Shown here piece after piece: positions 11,158 through 22,225 of a stretch of DNA of 64,000 nt. Numbering within the stretch: position 1 is the first letter of the stretch; each line of letters begins with the position of its first letter. Origin of the DNA: Phytophthora hibernalis (taxonomy: Eukaryota > Oomycota > Peronosporomycetes > Peronosporales > Peronosporaceae); contig JAAKBF010000063.1 in assembly GCA_012656075.1 (NCBI GenBank), positions 124,001 to 188,000 on the forward strand. The letters are read 5' to 3'. A program made the translations under genes and the position numbers. The notes below the pieces were generated by a model, which made no database searches, was not told the origin of the DNA, and saw nothing but the letters and a program-made list of their open reading frames with translations.

Positions 11158-12450
11158 GCTCGGTTACTAGAATTTTCGTTCAATACACTCGAATTTAAGT
11201 CTTGTTACTTCTTCGCATAGCTAAAGTGGGGTAGGGGGATGCATAATTATTTTGCCGATACCAGGTTACAGCCGCATGAATCACGCGCTGGAGTTGTTTC
11301 TGTGGGGCTACCTAGAAACTACTGAGAACTTCTCAGTGCTTTTACTCTCAGAGGAAAATCACCATTAAATGGTTTTGAAAACATTTCATCGTCAAACCGG
11401 CCAGAGACTGATTGCAACACGCACAGGACGTTCGCTTGCGCGTCATCATTGACGATGGTGTGCTGCCAAGCTGCTTCTCCACAGAGCGCCAGGATCACTC
11501 GTACGTACATGATCTTTTATTCGCACTACATGTAGTCTCTGCAGCAGACTCAAGTCGTTTCCAGCATCCGACTAACCTCGCAAGGTGGGCTCTTGACTTC
11601 ATGTAAGTTATGGCCCAAGTCCTTGAACGGTATTGTTTGCAACATCAGCGAGGTACTCAAACATTGATAGCCTCAAGAACTTACACTGTACCAGCAGCGT
11701 GTCTCGATTAGAGAATGTTGAACCAGCCTGCTATGTCCGGTCTTCTGTACGATCGAGTTCACAGTATTACTATCATCTGGATATGTTTACCTGGACATAC
11801 ACGAGTTTTGATCCAGCTTGATGATTACTTAGGCACGGAGGAGCTCTACTCTCTTCTCCACGCGAAAAAAGAAAACTGGCAATCACCTGCTCTTCTTAGC
11901 GATGGACTACACAAAGTAGTTCCCGTACCAGCTACCTGTTGACCTTTGCTGAGGTTATTCCAATTCCATTCAGCTCCGTTCTAACACATTCGTGCTCATG
12001 TACATGCCGATAACGACGGATGATATATCCATTCAGTCCGAGGTTCATAGCGATTTGTTATATACGGGATTCCATTAAAAATGAATTGTCTGCGCTTGCA
12101 CTAAATGGTTATGATCTTATATGTATGTACTCACGGAGGACAATACCGCGTCATACTATTGTAGTACAGTACATGTAAGGAGGCCAGCAGGAGCGCCTCA
12201 GTGGCTGACACTCGTGCTGCATAATGTCTGCATTGCGATAACACATCTCAATGGAAAGGGCATTGGCTGTAAGCGTAACCATCGCAGCTAGTTCGACGAT
12301 GCCCCGGTGTTCACGCAACGCCTGGAGACTGACGACCAATGTAATCAGTGGTACAACACCAGTGGTTTTAGCTGTTGCTGGACTCCACGTGAGCAGTGAA
12401 CACCTCACTTCCCAACTCGACACTCCCCGATCACTCACTCCACGCGCTCA

Positions 12451-13634
12451 ATGGAACCTCCCCAGTACAACAGCGACTTCCTGGGAGGCCCCAGCAGTCG
12501 AATTACCGCGACCTCGAAGATGGTTGGCCCCCTCTTCACCCGAGGTCACCCCAAGAGAGCCTTTACCAGCGCGGATTGGAGGCAAACGACTCGCGTTCCG
12601 TGTCCCGAGCCATCCGTTCGACCGCCATCTCCGACTGTATCATCCGTGGCGACGGCGCCAATGCGACTACCAGCTAACCGAGCTGTCGCTGCGGACTCCC
12701 TTCGCTATGCGGCTGATATCACTCCAACGCGCCAGCATACCGGTAGCATCGTCGAAGGTGCCCGTGACTTTGATGGTTCTGGCGCCTACTTGGTGCCTAA
12801 CAACGGAAACGTTCAACGACGCAATCCGAAACCAGTGGGCTCATACACCAAGAGACCTACACGGCTGAAAACCGCTCGCCGTCGAGAACAGTGTCGCGCC
12901 AACCAAGCGCGCTATCGCTCAAAGCAAAACAACGCAACCAAGTACCTCGAGGAAGCCGTCTCGAGATTGAAGCAAGAGGAGCCATTGCTGACGCTGCAGC
13001 GAGATCGAGCTCTCTACAGCACCAAGCATAGTGTATTTACCGTCGTGGTGGAGTATTTTCACCTCTTTCGCAACGGGATACGCGCTCCGCCCCCTGCGTG
13101 CAAACCGATCAAGGCGAACCAAGCGATGAGTTGCAGCAGCAAGTAGTATTTCTACGCTCTTCGTTGGCTCCTGACGTCATGCTAGGCGAACACCAAGGGG
13201 TGGAGGCACTCGTTGAACAATGGAGGCGTTTCTCGGCGTATTTTGGCGACTTGTGCTTCCAACTGGACCACATGACGGAATTGTCGAAGAACCTCGTCCA
13301 AGTATCAGCGTCGCTCAGGGTGACGGTGGTAACAGCCACGTTTGAGAACGTGCTCCCGCATCTGCTAGCTGAGGAACGAGGATACCGCAGAGACGATGCG
13401 GAAGACGTCAAGGCAGCCAATCTGGGATCGAAGCTACTCGGACGGCGCCTGCTGCTTCCTTGCAGGCTGCATCTCGAGTGGAGCGAAAGTAGCTGCCAGC
13501 TCGTGCGCCTAAACATGGACGTGGACTTCCTGGCACCGATCAGCCGCGTGCTGAATTCACTGGAGGATGCGGCCTTCGTACTGGACCAGGCCCTTATTTC
13601 TGTCGATGGTACGATTGGCAAGCGCTTCAACTAG
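12451..13634 (+). CDS. bZIP transcription factor copy 4 (Cys-variant), C-terminal frameshift
   Basis: This copy is essentially identical to copy 3: ATG at 12451, a 231-codon frame covering the Cys-variant basic region and zipper, a stop after the C5 run near 13090, and the remaining C-terminal domain in the next frame up to 13634. It keeps the C5 run (ggccccctc) near 12530, so its N-terminus matches copies 3 and 6. Nothing distinguishes its promoter region from that of its neighbours, because the upstream 1.29-kb spacer is part of the repeat. Confidence 0.8.
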
Positions 13635-14926
13635 GCTCGGTTACTAGAATTTTCGTTCAATACACTCGAATTTAAGTCTTGTTACTTCTTCGCATAGCTA
13701 AAGTGGGGTAGGGGATGCATAATTATTTTGCCGATACCAGGTTACAGCCGCATGAATCACGCGCTGGAGTTGTTTCTGTGGGGCTACCTAGAAACTACTG
13801 AGAACTTCTCAGTGCTTTTACTCTCAGAGGAAAATCACCATTAAATGGTTTTGAAAACATTTCATCGTCAAACCGGCCAGAGACTGATTGCAACACGCAC
13901 AGGACGTTCGCTTGCGCGTCATCATTGACGATGGTGTGCTGCCAAGCTGCTTCTCCACAGAGCGCCAGGATCACTCGTACGTACATGATCTTTTATTCGC
14001 ACTACATGTAGTCTCTGCAGCAGACTCAAGTCGTTTCCAGCATCCGACTAACCTCGCAAGGTGGGCTCTTGACTTCATGTAAGTTATGGCCCAAGTCCTT
14101 GAACGGTATTGTTTGCAACATCAGCGAGGTACTCAAACATTGATAGCCTCAAGAACTTACACTGTACCAGCAGCGTGTCTCGATTAGAGAATGTTGAACC
14201 AGCCTGCTATGTCCGGTCTTCTGTACGATCGAGTTCACAGTATTACTATCATCTGGATATGTTTACCTGGACATACACGAGTTTTGATCCAGCTTGATGA
14301 TTACTTAGGCACGGAGGAGCTCTACTCTCTTCTCCACGCGAAAAAAGAAAACTGGCAATCACCTGCTCTTCTTAGCGATGGACTACACAAAGTAGTTCCC
14401 GTACCAGCTACCTGTTGACCTTTGCTGAGGTTATTCCAATTCCATTCAGCTCCGTTCTAACACATTCGTGCTCATGTACATGCCGATAACGACGGATGAT
14501 ATATCCATTCAGTCCGAGGTTCATAGCGATTTGTTATATACGGGATTCCATTAAAAATGAATTGTCTGCGCTTGCACTAAATGGTTATGATCTTATATGT
14601 ATGTACTCACGGAGGACAATACCGCGTCATACTATTGTAGTACAGTACATGTAAGGAGGCCAGCAGGAGCGCCTCAGTGGCTGACACTCGTGCTGCATAA
14701 TGTCTGCATTGCGATAACACATCTCAATGGAAAGGGCATTGGCTGTAAGCGTAACCATCGCAGCTAGTTCGACGATGCCCCGGTGTTCACGCAACGCCTG
14801 GAGACTGACGACCAATGTAATCAGTGGTACAACACCAGTGGTTTTAGCTGTTGCTGGACTCCACGTGAGCAGTGAACACCTCACTTCCCAACTCGACACT
14901 CCCCGATCACTCACTCCACGCGCTCA

Positions 14927-16109
14927 ATGGAACCTCCCCAGTACAACAGCGACTTCCTGGGAGGCCCCAGCAGTCGAATTACCGCGACCTCGAAGATGGT
15001 TGGCCCCTCTTCACCCGAGGTCACCCCAAGAGAGCCTTTACCAGCGCGGATTGGAGGCAAACGACTCGCGTTCCGTGTCCCGAGCCATCCGTTCGACCGC
15101 CATCTCCGACTGTATCATCCGTGGCGACGGCGCCAATGCGACTACCAGCTAACCGAGCTGTCGCTGCGGACTCCCTTCGCTATGCGGCTGATATCACTCC
15201 AACGCGCCAGCATACCGGTAGCATCGTCGAAGGTGCCCGTGACTTTGATGGTTCTGGCGCCTACTTGGTGCCTAACAACGGAAACGTTCAACGACGCAAT
15301 CCGAAACCAGTGGGCTCATACACCAAGAGACCTACACGGCTGAAAACCGCTCGCCGTCGAGAACAGTGTCGCGCCAACCAAGCGCGCTATCGCTCAAAGC
15401 AAAACAACGCAACCAAGTACCTCGAGGAAGCCGTCTCGAGATTGAAGCAAGAGGAGCCATTGCTGACGCTGCAGCGAGATCGAGCTCTCTACAGCACCAA
15501 GCATAGTGTATTTACCGTCGTGGTGGAGTATTTTCACCTCTTTCGCAACGGGATACGCGCTCCGCCCCCTGCGTGCAAACCGATCAAGGCGAACCAAGCG
15601 ATGAGTTGCAGCAGCAAGTAGTATTTCTACGCTCTTCGTTGGCTCCTGACGTCATGCTAGGCGAACACCAAGGGGTGGAGGCACTCGTTGAACAATGGAG
15701 GCGTTTCTCGGCGTATTTTGGCGACTTGTGCTTCCAACTGGACCACATGACGGAATTGTCGAAGAACCTCGTCCAAGTATCAGCGTCGCTCAGGGTGACG
15801 GTGGTAACAGCCACGTTTGAGAACGTGCTCCCGCATCTGCTAGCTGAGGAACGAGGATACCGCAGAGACGATGCGGAAGACGTTAAGGCAGCCAATCTGG
15901 GATCGAAGCTACTCGGACGGCGCCTGCTGCTTCCTTGCAGGCTGCATCTCGAGTGGAGCGAAAGTAGCTGCCAGCTCGTGCGCCTAAACATGGACGTGGA
16001 CTTCCTGGCACCGATCAGCCGCGTGCTGAATTCACTGGAGGATGCGGCCTTCGTACTGGACCAGGCCCTTATTTCTGTCGATGGTACGATTGGCAAGCGC
16101 TTCAACTAG
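14927..16109 (+). pseudogene. bZIP copy 5, frameshifted N-terminus
   Basis: The start MEPPQYNSDFLGG is present, but the C-run near 15004 is C4 rather than C5, so the frame from this ATG ends at 15343 without reaching the zipper. The bZIP frame itself is open from an ATG at 14872 (MNTSLPNSTLPDHS) for 249 codons. Basic region, zipper and C-terminal domain are otherwise as in copy 3, with the common C5 frameshift near 15565. It is either functional from the alternative start or a homopolymer miscall. Confidence 0.75.
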
Positions 16110-17401
16110 GCTCGGTTACTAGAATTTTCGTTCAATACACTCGAATTTAAGTCTTGTTACTTCTTCGCATAGCTAAAGTGGGGTAGGGGGATGCATAATT
16201 ATTTTGCCGATACCAGGTTACAGCCGCATGAATCACGCGCTGGAGTTGTTTCTGTGGGGCTACCTAGAAACTACTGAGAACTTCTCAGTGCTTTTACTCT
16301 CAGAGGAAAATCACCATTAAATGGTTTTGAAAACATTTCATCGTCAAACCGGCCAGAGACTGATTGCAACACGCACAGGACGTTCGCTTGCGCGTCATCA
16401 TTGACGATGGTGTGCTGCCAAGCTGCTTCTCCACAGAGCGCCAGGATCACTCGTACGTACATGATCTTTTATTCGCACTACATGTAGTCTCTGCAGCAGA
16501 CTCAAGTCGTTTCCAGCATCCGACTAACCTCGCAAGGTGGGCTCTTGACTTCATGTAAGTTATGGCCCAAGTCCTTGAACGGTATTGTTTGCAACATCAG
16601 CGAGGTACTCAAACATTGATAGCCTCAAGAACTTACACTGTACCAGCAGCGTGTCTCGATTAGAGAATGTTGAACCAGCCTGCTATGTCCGGTCTTCTGT
16701 ACGATCGAGTTCACAGTATTACTATCATCTGGATATGTTTACCTGGACATACACGAGTTTTGATCCAGCTTGATGATTACTTAGGCACGGAGGAGCTCTA
16801 CTCTCTTCTCCACGCGAAAAAGAAAACTGGCAATCACCTGCTCTTCTTAGCGATGGACTACACAAAGTAGTTCCCGTACCAGCTACCTGTTGACCTTTGC
16901 TGAGGTTATTCCAATTCCATTCAGCTCCGTTCTAACACATTCGTGCTCATGTACATGCCGATAACGACGGATGATATATCCATTCAGTCCGAGGTTCATA
17001 GCGATTTGTTATATACGGGATTCCATTAAAAATGAATTGTCTGCGCTTGCACTAAATGGTTATGATCTTATATGTATGTACTCACGGAGGACAATACCGC
17101 GTCATACTATTGTAGTACAGTACATGTAAGGAGGCCAGCAGGAGCGCCTCAGTGGCTGACACTCGTGCTGCATAATGTCTGCATTGCGATAACACATCTC
17201 AATGGAAAGGGCATTGGCTGTAAGCGTAACCATCGCAGCTAGTTCGACGATGCCCCGGTGTTCACGCAACGCCTGGAGACTGACGACCAATGTAATCAGT
17301 GGTACAACACCAGTGGTTTTAGCTGTTGCTGGACTCCACGTGAGCAGTGAACACCTCACTTCCCAACTCGACACTCCCCGATCACTCACTCCACGCGCTC
17401 A

Positions 17402-18585
17402 ATGGAACCTCCCCAGTACAACAGCGACTTCCTGGGAGGCCCCAGCAGTCGAATTACCGCGACCTCGAAGATGGTTGGCCCCCTCTTCACCCGAGGTCAC
17501 CCCAAGAGAGCCTTTACCAGCGCGGATTGGAGGCAAACGACTCGCGTTCCGTGTCCCGAGCCATCCGTTCGACCGCCATCTCCGACTGTATCATCCGTGG
17601 CGACGGCGCCAATGCGACTACCAGCTAACCGAGCTGTCGCTGCGGACTCCCTTCGCTATGCGGCTGATATCACTCCAACGCGCCAGCATACCGGTAGCAT
17701 CGTCGAAGGTGCCCGTGACTTTGATGGTTCTGGCGCCTACTTGGTGCCTAACAACGGAAACGTTCAACGACGCAATCCGAAACCAGTGGGCTCATACACC
17801 AAGAGACCTACACGGCTGAAAACCGCTCGCCGTCGAGAACAGTGTCGCGCCAACCAAGCGCGCTATCGCTCAAAGCAAAACAACGCAACCAAGTACCTCG
17901 AGGAAGCCGTCTCGAGATTGAAGCAAGAGGAGCCATTGCTGACGCTGCAGCGAGATCGAGCTCTCTACAGCACCAAGCATAGTGTATTTACCGTCGTGGT
18001 GGAGTATTTTCACCTCTTTCGCAACGGGATACGCGCTCCGCCCCCTGCGTGCAAACCGATCAAGGCGAACCAAGCGATGAGTTGCAGCAGCAAGTAGTAT
18101 TTCTACGCTCTTCGTTGGCTCCTGACGTCATGCTAGGCGAACACCAAGGGGTGGAGGCACTCGTTGAACAATGGAGGCGTTTCTCGGCGTATTTTGGCGA
18201 CTTGTGCTTCCAACTGGACCACATGACGGAATTGTCGAAGAACCTCGTCCAAGTATCAGCGTCGCTCAGGGTGACGGTGGTAACAGCCACGTTTGAGAAC
18301 GTGCTCCCGCATCTGCTAGCTGAGGAACGAGGATACCGCAGAGACGATGCGGAAGACGTTAAGGCAGCCAATCTGGGATCGAAGCTACTCGGACGGCGCC
18401 TGCTGCTTCCTTGCAGGCTGCATCTCGAGTGGAGCGAAAGTAGCTGCCAGCTCGTGCGCCTAAACATGGACGTGGACTTCCTGGCACCGATCAGCCGCGT
18501 GCTGAATTCACTGGAGGATGCGGCCTTCGTACTGGACCAGGCCCTTATTTCTGTCGATGGTACGATTGGCAAGCGCTTCAACTAG
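17402..18585 (+). CDS. bZIP transcription factor copy 6 (Cys-variant), C-terminal frameshift
   Basis: This copy has the same organisation as copies 3 and 4: ATG 17402, 231-codon frame with QCRANQARYRSKQ and the zipper, stop after the C5 run near 18040, C-terminal domain in the following frame to 18585. It is the last copy in direct tandem. Its downstream spacer is cut at about 19127 by the inversion breakpoint. Copies 1, 5 and 6 share the substitution GACGTTAAGG where copies 2-4 read GACGTCAAGG, which suggests more than one duplication or conversion event. Confidence 0.8.
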
Positions 18586-19127
18586 GCTCGGTTACTAGAA
18601 TTTTCGTTCAATACACTCGAATTTAAGTCTTGTTACTTCTTCGCATAGCTAAAGTGGGGTAGGGGGATGCATAATTATTTTGCCGATACCAGGTTACAGC
18701 CGCATGAATCACGCGCTGGAGTTGTTTCTGTGGGGCTACCTAGAAACTACTGAGAACTTCTCAGTGCTTTTACTCTCAGAGGAAAATCACCATTAAATGG
18801 TTTTGAAAACATTTCATCGTCAAACCGGCCAGAGACTGATTGCAACACGCACAGGACGTTCGCTTGCGCGTCATCATTGACGATGGTGTGCTGCCAAGCT
18901 GCTTCTCCACAGAGCGCCAGGATCACTCGTACGTACATGATCTTTTATTCGCACTACATGTAGTCTCTGCAGCAGACTCAAGTCGTTTCCAGCATCCGAC
19001 TAACCTCGCAAGGTGGGCTCTTGACTTCATGTAAGTTATGGCCCAAGTCCTTGAACGGTATTGTTTGCAACATCAGCGAGGTACTCAAACATTGATAGCC
19101 TCAAGAACTTACACTGTACCAGCAGCG

Positions 19128-20730
19128 TGCGTGTACGGCATCGTCTTCTCATGGCGGATGCCTTCCTTGGTCAGGTACTCCTTGAAGAGTCGACATGTGT
19201 ATTCTCCGCCGTTGTCCGAGCGGAGACGCTTGATCTTGTATCCAGTAGCGTTTTCCAAGTCGGCTTAGAACATCTTGAACTTCGCCAAGACTTCCGACTT
19301 CTTCTTCATGAAGTACACCGTGACGTGACGTGAGTAGTCGTCGATAAACGTGACGACGTATGTACAGCCACCAGGTGTCTTCGTCTGCATTGGACCCATG
19401 ACGTCTGAGTGGACGAGGTCCAGGACCCCCACACTCTTGACGGTCTTCTTGGGCTTGCGAGGGAAGTTGTCCTCGTGCATTTTTCCCATGCAGCAACCAG
19501 CACAAACGTCCACAGTCGTAGGTGCTTCCGTAACCCGCGGCAACCCTTCTGCCATCGTAAGTAGCTGCTCATAGCGCGTGTACGGGATGGGGCCTAGGCG
19601 TGCGTGCAACACGCTCCACGGCTCCTTACGCGGTGTCGTTGCAGCATGACACACCGCGTCCCCCACTGTCCTCAGCTTGTAGACATTTCCACAGCGCTTG
19701 GCCTCCATGACGTTTGCGTCACCATAGCGAAAGACACACTTGTTCTTGCTGAACTGCGCGACGACGTCCTTCTCGGCCAGCTTCGCCACCGAGATGAGGC
19801 TTCCATCATCCTCAGGGATGTACAGAACATCCGACAGCGTGACAGACGTCCCGTCCATCAGCTTCAACCTGACGGTGCCCATTGCAACTGCGTCGATCTT
19901 CGTACCATCCGCGATCGTGATGCGGACTGGCGTCTTCAGCTCCTTCATGGACACGAACTTGCCCCGGACGCTGGTCATTTGAGAGCTCGCACCAGAGTCG
20001 ACGAGCCATTCAGTCTTGCTCATCGCACTCGTTGCCGTGAACGCGAAGTTGGAGGTCTCTCTCGCGACTTGTCCGCGTCCCTCGTCGGCCTTCTTCTTGC
20101 GGCACTCCGTTTGCTTGTGCCCAGGTTTCTCGCAATTGAAGCACTTGCCCGTGAACTTACGCTTGCCGTAGTCCTTCTTGACCACGAACGCCTTCTGCTG
20201 AGCCGATGACGTTTCATCCGAGGCTTCAACACCAGAGAGAGCTTGGATCGCGTACGCCAACGTCATGTTAGGCGTGTTCTCGAGGTCAGTACTGATCATC
20301 CGGTACTCGTTCGTCAGGCTACCGAGCAGCAACACGAGCTGTCAAGTCTCATCCAAAGGCTCCACGATCGTCTCCATTTTCAAGACGATCGCCTTGAACT
20401 GGTCCACGTGCACCGCGAATCGCGTACCAGACTCCATCTTGAAGTTGTGTAACTTCTTTGCTCCTCGAGCATGTGCCACGAGTCGACAGCCGATGTCGCT
20501 CCACGGATGCAGACTTGGTATGTGAGACTCACGTCTCCAGCGATCACACCAAGGGCGTTTAGATCGTCCATCTTCCATTGTGCCGTGGAGCGATCGCTCA
20601 GCGCGTCGAACTCTGGCTTGATGATGTGGGCCAGTAGTCCCTTGCGCGAGAGCTTCATCCTCATGCTGAACTCCCAGTGGAAGTAGTTGCCTTCCACGAG
20701 TTTGACGGTGTCAGCGTAGCTTGGGCTCAT
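19128..20730 (-). mobile_element. Copia element 1, gag-protease-integrase half (inverted)
   Basis: Reading leftwards from ATG 20730: gag (SPSYADTVKLVEGNYFHW), a gag frameshift near 20450, a CCHC knuckle (CFNCEKPGHKQTEC), the aspartic protease motif VDSGAS, the GAG-pre-integrase segment and the start of integrase (VLDLVHSDVMGPM, FIDDYSRHVTVY). A stop lies at 19265 in F-stop-ADLENATGYKIKRLRSDNGGEY, after which the frame is still recognisable until it ends at the inversion breakpoint after KTMPYT. The order PR-IN-RT identifies Ty1/Copia. Several stops and frameshifts make it inactive. Confidence 0.9.
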
Positions 20731-20735
20731 AACCA

Positions 20736-21195
20736 CTCGCGAATGTAGACGTAGCTTGGAAGTCGAGATGAGGGTAGGAAGGAAATCCGAAAGTGAGTTC
20801 GATTGAGTTAAGTGTCTTGGTCTACCTGCCTCTCCTACAAATGCAATGCCCTTACCGTTCCCTCTTAATGCGCGGCCCAACGATTTGAGGTGCGGCCCAA
20901 CGATTTGAGGCGCGGCCAAACGATTTGAGGTACGGCCCAACGATTTGAGGCGTGGCCAAACGATTTGAGGTACGGCCCAACGATTTGCCCAACGATGCCC
21001 ATCAGAAGATATAATCAATTTAAGTAGTCAGCCAATCACGATACCGTATTTGGGGTAGCCCAGCCAATCACATTGCAGCACTCGTGCCTCTTCACCAATC
21101 AACCAATATTCCGTCTGCCCCAGGCTACATCAGTAGCTCGATGCACGCGCCAACGTAGGTATCCAGACAGATACTGCGAAGTGTCAATCGCAACA
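20736..21195 (-). mobile_element. Copia element 1, 5' LTR (inverted)
   Basis: On the minus strand the LTR starts TGTTGCGATTGACACTTCGC at 21195 and ends near 20736, just before a primer-binding-like TGGTTATGAGC and the gag ATG. It matches the 3' LTR at 24327-24723 but is about 60 bp longer, mainly because of more copies of a 20-bp subrepeat (cggcccaacgatttgagg) at about 20870-20990. The bases outside it, 21196-21200 (gtatg, minus-strand CATAC), are the target-site duplication. The inner boundary is uncertain by a few bases. Confidence 0.85.
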
Positions 21196-21200
21196 GTATG

Positions 21201-21485
21201 CTGGCGCGTTGGAGTGATATCAACCGCATAGCGAAGGGAGTCCGCAGCGACAGCTCGGTTAGCTGGTAGTCGCATTGGCGCCGTCGCCACGGATGATACA
21301 GTCGGAGATGGCGGTCGAACGGATGGCTCGGGACACGGGACACGAGTCGTTTGCCTCCAATCCGCGCTGGTAAAGGCTCTCTTGGGGTGACCTCGGGTGA
21401 AGAGGGGGCCAACCATCTTCGAGGTCGCGGTAATTCGACTGCTGGGGCCTCCCAGGAAGTCGCTGTTGTATTGGGGAGGTTCCAT
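21201..21485 (-). pseudogene. bZIP copy 7, 5' half (inverted)
   Basis: The minus strand from ATG 21485 encodes MEPPQYNSDFLGGPSS and the same N-terminal region as other bZIP copies. It stops at CGCCAGCATAC, where the Copia element inserted. Array spacer sequence continues from 21486 to 22225. With 24724-25622 it forms the seventh bZIP copy, separated by Copia insertion and then by inversion. Confidence 0.9.
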
Positions 21486-22225
21486 TGAGCGCGTGGAGTG
21501 AGTGATCGGGGAGTGTCGAGTTGGGAAGTGAGGTGTTCACTGCTCACGTGGAGTCCAGCAACAGCTAAAACCACTGGTGTTGTACCACTGATTACATTGG
21601 TCGTCAGTCTCCAGGCGTTGCGTGAACACCGGGGCATCGTCGAACTAGCTGCGATGGTTACGCTTACAGCCAATGCCCTTTCCATTGAGATGTGTTATCG
21701 CAATGCAGACATTATGCAGCACGAGTGTCAGCCACTGAGGCGCTCCTGCTGGCCTCCTTACATGTACTGTACTACAATAGTATGACGCGGTATTGTCCTC
21801 CGTGAGTACATACATATAAGATCATAACCATTTAGTGCAAGCGCAGACAATTCATTTTTAATGGAATCCCGTATATAACAAATCGCTATGAACCTCGGAC
21901 TGAATGGATATATCATCCGTCGTTATCGGCATGTACATGAGTACGAATGTGTTAGAACGGAGCTGAATGGAATTGGAATAACCTCAGCAAAGGTCAACAG
22001 GTAGCTGGTACGGGAACTACTTTGTGTAGTCCATCGCTAAGAAGAGCAGGTGATTGCCAGTTTTCTTTTTTCGCGTGGAGAAGAGAGTAGAGCTCCTCCG
22101 TGCCTAAGTAATCATCAAGCTGGATCAAAACTCGTGTATGTCCAGGTAAACATATCCAGATGATAGTAATACTGTGAACTCGATCGTACAGAAGACCGGA
22201 CATAGCAGGCTGGTTCAACATTCTC

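Larger units (their letters stand above)
5211..19127 (+). repeat. Tandem array, unit about 2,476 bp, six copies with bZIP gene
   Basis: The same position (GACTGTATCATCCGTGG) recurs at 5211, 7679, 10156, 12633, 15108 and 17584, giving steps of 2468, 2477, 2477, 2475 and 2476 bp. Copies differ only by scattered one-base indels, a few substitutions and, in copy 1, a 5-bp deletion. Each unit holds a bZIP gene of about 1.18 kb and a spacer of about 1.29 kb in which I see no convincing gene. The left end starts abruptly inside the bZIP coding region. The sixth copy is cut at about 19127 by an inversion breakpoint. A seventh, diverged copy is recoverable beyond it. Near identity implies recent amplification or ongoing homogenisation, or an assembly effect. 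Confidence 0.95.
19128..22225. other. Inverted segment of about 3.1 kb cutting array and Copia element
   Basis: At 19127 the array sequence ...CCAGCAGCGTG stops and minus-strand Copia integrase sequence begins. At 22225 the reverse-complemented array sequence (gttcaacattctct) stops and plus-strand Copia sequence begins (YHEGIDKKWWAEAV). Flipping 19128-22225 restores array, then the bZIP 5' half, then 5' LTR, gag, integrase, RT and 3' LTR, then the bZIP 3' half, all on the plus strand. About 8 bp of array (tctcgatt) is missing at the joins. By comparison with other Copia integrases, roughly 20 codons between PYT and YHEGIDKKWW are also missing. This is consistent with two breaks repaired by end joining. 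Confidence 0.9.

Noticed and set aside
5211..19127. CRISPR-like or satellite interpretation of the array
   Set aside because: The unit is 2.5 kb with a gene, and the genome is eukaryotic; it is a gene-containing tandem duplication.
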